From contig NZ_JAZHBO010000002.1 in assembly GCF_036541335.1 (NCBI RefSeq), positions 744,001 through 808,000 of the forward strand: a DNA stretch of 64,000 nt, given 5' to 3'. The notes below the pieces were generated by a model that had not been told where the DNA came from, searched no databases, and saw only the letters and a list, made by a program, of their open reading frames with translations. Shown here one piece after another: positions 61,174 through 64,000 of the stretch. The stretch is from Aquilutibacter rugosus. GTDB taxonomy: Bacteria > Pseudomonadota > Gammaproteobacteria > Xanthomonadales > Xanthomonadaceae. The first letter of the stretch is position 1; each line of letters begins with the position of its first letter. Made by a program: the position numbers and the translations under genes.

Positions 61174-61770
61174 TCACTTAACCGGCTTCACGCGCGAGAC
61201 TTTGTGGCGGTAGCGGACCGTCATTTGCTCGGTCTTGTGGCCGGATGCTTCGCGGGCGTCGGCCAGCGTGCCTTCGGTGTCACTGATGCCGCGGTGCTTG
61301 AGTCCGTGGAGCTTGAAGCGGTCTTCCGGCTCAAGATAGCCGGACTGGAGGATGTTTGACCACATGCGATTCCAGGCGCTGTCGATGGCGCCCTTGCTGA
61401 TTGCCTCGCCGGTGGTGCTGACAATCAACGGCCGACGGGTCGCACGCATTGGGATTGCTCGGCCGTGCCGCTCCCAGATGGCCTTGCGTTGCGCCCGCAA
61501 TTCGATAACGGCCGCTTCCAGGCGCGGCGAAAATTCGGTGAAATTATCATCGGATCCTTTGAGGCGCCGGCAGTAAATCCCGTCGTCCCGGATATCCGCG
61601 TCATTGATGTCGGCAACTTCGGATCCGCGCATGCGGCACAAGTAGGCGATCTCGAGCGCTGCCCACAGATACGATGGCACCGTGTTGACCTCACCCTTGC
61701 GGGGGCGACGGCCGTTGCTGCGGGCGTGTGTCTTGGCCCACAGAATCACCGCATCATGCGCCTCGTGGGT
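61174..61770 (-). pseudogene. Tyrosine recombinase (integrase), N-terminus cut off by IS insertion
   Basis: The catalytic domain of a phage-type integrase, about 198 residues, with the first Arg in LCRMRGSEVADI, HGLKHRGISD, ASGHKTEQM and the Tyr in VRYRHK, so all four visible catalytic boxes are kept. The open frame runs to 61770 (THEAHDAVILWAKTH), exactly where the IS begins, so the arm-binding and core-binding parts have been lost. It is probably inactive. Its 3' end is repeated at 59827-60078. Confidence 0.88.
61176..61402. repeat. Diverged long direct repeat, copy 2 (integrase 3' end)
   Basis: Partner of 59829-60055. The copies share the same orientation and bracket about 1.1 kb with the exported-protein and small-membrane-protein genes. 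Confidence 0.85.
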
Positions 61771-61797
61771 TGTAATGACCCACTGAAATCCTGCTCA
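61771..61797 (+). repeat. Left terminal inverted repeat of the IS3-family element
   Basis: TGTAATGACCCA and, further in, ATCCTGCTCA match the right end in inverted orientation, with mismatches in the middle and one extra base. Confidence 0.85.
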
Positions 61798-61827
61798 GGT
61801 ATTACATTAACCTGAGGAGAGTTTGAA

Positions 61828-62142
61828 ATGAATGTTGTCATGAACGAAGAAGTGAAGCGCTGGACCGCAAAGCGCAAGTCCGCGTTGGTTCTGGAGATCA
61901 TCCAGGGGAAGACCACGGTCTCGGAAGCGAGCCGCCAGTTTGATCTGCAGCCGTCGGAGATTGAGGATTGGCTTGATCAGGGAAAGGCCGGCATGGAGAA
62001 TGCATTGCGGGCCAAGCCGGAGGATGTGCGCGAACAGTACGAGCGTCAGCTGCGTGATTTGCAGGAAGCGTACGGCGAGGCAATGCTGGAGATCCGCGCG
62101 CGAAGAAAGTTGCAATCCCTGCTGGGGATCGACGAGCCATGA
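61828..62142 (+). CDS. IS3-family transposase OrfA
   Basis: A 104-residue DNA-binding protein of the IS3 OrfA type. The helix-turn-helix is TTVSEASRQFDLQPSEIEDW; a C-terminal helical region suited to dimerisation follows (REQYERQLRDLQEAYGEAML). GAGGAG lies nine bases before the ATG. Its stop overlaps the orfB start as ATGA, so orfB appears to be reached by translational coupling rather than the usual programmed frameshift. Confidence 0.88.
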   Translation: MNVVMNEEVKRWTAKRKSALVLEIIQGKTTVSEASRQFDLQPSEIEDWLDQGKAGMENALRAKPEDVREQYERQLRDLQEAYGEAMLEIRARRKLQSLLGIDEP

Positions 62143-62960
62143 TCGTCGAGGTCCAGCAGGGACTGAAGTCAGATGGTTACAGCGTGAGCATCAGCAAGCT
62201 GTGCCGCTGGTTTGACGTGCCACGGCGCACGCAGTACTACCGTCCCGTCAAATCCGCGCCTAAGGTTCAGGCCCGCTTTGCGGAGGCCATCAAGGCACTC
62301 ATCGAAGCCGAACCTTCGTTCGGCTGCCGCACCGTTGCCGGTCTCTTGGATTTCAACAAGAATACGGTTCAGCGCATTTTCCGGATCAACGGCTGGCAAG
62401 TCATCAAGCGTGCGGTCGGAAAGCGCCCGCGCATTGAAGCGATTCCCAGTAAGGCGACACGCCCAGACGAACGCTGGGCGATGGATCTGTGCCGCGTCTG
62501 GGGTGGCGTCGATGGCTGGCTGACATTGGCTCTGGTGATCGACTGCCACACGCGTGAACTGTTGGGCTGGCATCTCTCAAAGAGCGGCAAGGCGGCAACG
62601 GCAATGGCCGCCCTGGAGCAGGCACTCATCGCGCGTTACGGCTGCCTGGGCCGGGTACCCGAACCGTTCCTTCTTCGCTCGGACAACGGGCTGGTCTTCA
62701 CGAGCCGGAAGTACACACAGCTGGTACGCAGCTACGGTCTGCGACAGGAGTTCATCACACCGCACTGCCCACAGCAAAACGGCATGGTGGAACGTGTCAT
62801 CCGCACCCTGAAGGAACAATGTGTCCATCGGCACCGCTTCGAAAACCTGAAGCACGCCAGCCGAATCATTGCGGACTGGATCCAGTTCTACAATCACAAA
62901 AGGCCACATCAGTCGCTGGGAATGAAAACCCCGGCACAGATGTTTAAATTAGCAGCATGA
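62139..62960 (+). CDS. IS3-family transposase OrfB (DDE integrase domain)
   Basis: A 273-residue transposase catalytic subunit. An N-terminal HTH_21-like part (SISKLCRWFDVPRRTQYYR, FGCRTVAGLL) precedes the integrase core with the DDE triad: Asp in RWAMDLCRVW, Asp in LRSDNGLVFTS and Glu in QNGMVERVIRTLKEQ. NHKRPHQSLGMKTPAQMF is the standard C-terminal motif. The frame is intact, so the element may still be mobile. Confidence 0.92.
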   Translation: MIVEVQQGLKSDGYSVSISKLCRWFDVPRRTQYYRPVKSAPKVQARFAEAIKALIEAEPSFGCRTVAGLLDFNKNTVQRIFRINGWQVIKRAVGKRPRIEAIPSKATRPDERWAMDLCRVWGGVDGWLTLALVIDCHTRELLGWHLSKSGKAATAMAALEQALIARYGCLGRVPEPFLLRSDNGLVFTSRKYTQLVRSYGLRQEFITPHCPQQNGMVERVIRTLKEQCVHRHRFENLKHASRIIADWIQFYNHKRPHQSLGMKTPAQMFKLAA

Positions 62961-62962
62961 GT

Positions 62963-62988
62963 TGAGCAGGATCCGCTGGGGCATTACA
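62963..62988 (-). repeat. Right terminal inverted repeat of the IS3-family element
   Basis: Ends in GGGGCATTACA with TGAGCAGGAT further in, the complement of the left end. The element ends directly after CATTACA. Confidence 0.85.
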
Positions 62989-63282
62989 GCGCCGCATTGC
63001 ATCAATGGGCATCAAAGCACGGTATTCGCATCGAATTTATCCAGCCCGGCAATCCCCAACAGAACGCCTACATCGAGCGATTCAACCGCACGGTTCGCTA
63101 CGATCTGCTCGCGGCCAACGGCTTTGAAAGCATCGAAGACAGCCAGTCCAAAGCAACTCCGTGGCTGTGGATTTACAATAACATCCGACCCAACATGTCT
63201 CTTGGAGGCATTACGCCAAGGCAGAAGATCGCTTTGGCGGCTTAACTCCACTTTTGACGCCAGCTAAAAATGGGGGCATTAC
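62989..63282 (+). pseudogene. 3' remnant of a second IS3-family transposase
   Basis: The open frame to 63245 encodes only the C-terminal end of an IS3 DDE transposase: ALHQWASKHGIRIEFIQPGN, then QNAYIERFNRTVRYD (catalytic Glu) and IYNNIRPNMSLGGITPRQKI. The catalytic Asp residues are absent. Homology begins right at the end of the intact IS. A GGGGGCATTAC sequence at about 63273-63282 resembles this element's own right terminal repeat. The rest of the gene is not on the other side of the IS. Confidence 0.85.
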
Positions 63283-63333
63283 CTTCCGACCGGGCTCGTT
63301 GTTTGGTCAAATTTTCACCATCTCAAAAACGCA

Positions 63334-63356
63334 AAAGCCCTGAGAAATCAGGCTTT
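63334..63356 (-). terminator. Terminator-like hairpin beside the second tRNA-like scar
   Basis: AAAGCC-C-TGA and TCAGGCTTT pair (nine bases with one bulged C). On the minus strand the stem is followed by TTTTG. Its placement and sequence resemble the terminator at 58056-58079 next to the tRNA-Phe remnant. Confidence 0.6.
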
Positions 63357-63360
63357 AGTA

Positions 63361-63405
63361 TGGCGACCAGGAAGGATTCGATTGCCCGCCCGGCGATTCT
63401 AAATT
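63361..63405 (-). other. Degenerate tRNA-3'-end-like sequence
   Basis: On the minus strand the sequence reads TTTAGAATCGCCGGG, then AATCGAATCC and GGTCGCCA. It lines up with the layout of the tRNA-Phe remnant: an anticodon-loop-like part, a T-loop-like ATCGAAT, and a CCA-like end followed by a terminator. The T stem does not pair, so no working tRNA is possible. It may be a second, older integration scar. I cannot assign an amino acid. Confidence 0.35.
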
Positions 63406-63406
63406 G

Positions 63407-64000
63407 TTAGGCACTTCGACGTTTCAGCACCACCGCATCCTGATGATTCTGTATACCTCCTACTTGATAATCAACGATTTCAAAATAGTCTGCCCATCTG
63501 TTACGAACATAATTCTCACTGTGGAATGTCGTCTGATAGAAGTCGGGCAATCCGTCTAGCTTAAGGAGCCCGATTCGGTCTGTCCGAAACAGAATTCCCT
63601 TGGTCCTAATCGCTTCGAGCTCCGAGGATGTACAAGTTGACCTCGCTAGTTCGCCATGTACTGTTGCAACTAAATACCCATTCGGTCTTAGAATGCGTTG
63701 AAGTTCTTTAAGCCACTGAAACTGCAGTTGCTCATCGAGATGAGTAAACAAGGATACTGTGTATATAAGATCAAAACTTTGAGAGTCGAAATGAGTTGGC
63801 GGCAAGACCTCGTTTGAGCTGAATTTAATCTCATCATTGAAACGAACTTGTGCCCATGATATGGCTTCGACATCGATATCAGTAGCAAAAAACTTAGCGT
63901 TCGGAAATCGTTGTGACAAGAATCCAGCAACTCGTCCTGGTCCGCTTGCAAAATCGAGGATGCGCGAATTGGAAATGTCTATTCTGTTGCTCTCCAGAAT
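63407..64000 (-). CDS. SAM-dependent methyltransferase (5' end beyond window)
   Basis: The frame is open from the right edge of the window to the stop at 63407, giving 197 visible residues. A class I SAM-binding fold is seen: motif I ILDFASGPGRVAGFL, FFATDIDVEAISWAQ (acidic loop after beta 2), FDLIYTVSLFTHL (motif II/post-I) and LQRILRPNGYLVATVHGELA. The C-terminal half includes FYQTTFHSENYVRNRW. The substrate cannot be told; such enzymes occur in surface-polysaccharide and modification loci. The sequence is clearly more AT-rich than the core genes. Confidence 0.85.
   Translation of the reverse strand: MLESNRIDISNSRILDFASGPGRVAGFLSQRFPNAKFFATDIDVEAISWAQVRFNDEIKFSSNEVLPPTHFDSQSFDLIYTVSLFTHLDEQLQFQWLKELQRILRPNGYLVATVHGELARSTCTSSELEAIRTKGILFRTDRIGLLKLDGLPDFYQTTFHSENYVRNRWADYFEIVDYQVGGIQNHQDAVVLKRRSA

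Larger units (their letters stand above)
61771..62988 (+). mobile_element. IS3-family insertion sequence, complete
   Basis: A 1218-base element with terminal inverted repeats that start TGTAATG and end CATTACA (IS3-type TG...CA ends), a helix-turn-helix orfA and a DDE orfB, both intact. The flanks are not matching target copies: GGT to the left, GCG to the right. The left flank is integrase sequence and the right flank is the interior of another IS3 transposase. Confidence 0.9.

Noticed and set aside
1..64000. CRISPR array, rRNA operon or replication origin
   Set aside because: No regularly spaced short repeats, no rRNA-like stretches and no DnaA-box clusters were noticed when reading the window.

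Overview
The window is 64 kb of a gammaproteobacterial chromosome. It most resembles the Lysobacterales/Xanthomonadales: moderately high GC, dense divergent and overlapping gene clusters, lpxD-fabZ-lpxA-lpxB-rnhB-dnaE-accA-tilS in the usual order, a leuS-lptE-holA-nadD-rsfS-rlmH-maf-rng-yhdP-tldD block, queA-tgt-yajC-secD-secF, and tandem M13 peptidases. The assignment to order is an inference from gene order and protein character, not from a search.

Positions 1-57,972 are ordinary core chromosome. 1-10,862 (+) carries lipid A and fatty acid synthesis (lpxD, fabZ, lpxA, lpxB, accA) interleaved with replication and repair (rnhB, dnaE, xseB), tRNA modification (tilS) and isoprenoids (ispA). 10,863-28,364 is mostly on the minus strand: TldE/TldD protease subunits around darP, the envelope lipid-transport protein YhdP, RNase G, Maf, ribosome factors RlmH and RsfS, NadD, HolA, LptE and LeuS. 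A single plus-strand periplasmic SIMPL-domain gene interrupts it. 28,399-40,521 holds a CnoX-like thioredoxin, a DUF502 protein, a beta-CASP nuclease, two tandem M13 metallopeptidases (the second with a destroyed zinc site), a rhomboid protease, an alkyltransferase-like protein, a CorC-type membrane protein, ExoD, TrmJ and SuhB. 40,589-46,130 is the queuosine and Sec operon. 46,231-57,972 holds a class III aminotransferase, a ferredoxin-ggt-MBL-TMEM43-like cluster, a lipoprotein, coaD, rsmD, ftsY-mutY-yggX, a pirin and a divergent LysR/tautomerase pair.

At 58,095-58,141 lies the 3' half of a tRNA-Phe gene on the minus strand, with its terminator but without its 5' half. The sequence to the right is visibly more AT-rich and is accessory DNA. 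This looks like one end of an element integrated into tRNA-Phe. The region holds a proteasome-fold (Ntn) hydrolase gene coupled to a 75-residue basic protein, several small unknown genes, two diverged copies of an integrase C-terminus, an intact IS3-family element (61,771-62,988), the remnant of a second IS3 transposase, a second tRNA-3'-end-like scar with a terminator, and a methyltransferase that runs off the right edge. The hydrolase plus small partner (58,262-59,501) is the best candidate here for an undescribed system. No CRISPR array, rRNA or intact tRNA was seen. No gene-free stretch exceeds about 300 bases; the longest, 57,973-58,261, contains the tRNA scar and its terminator.
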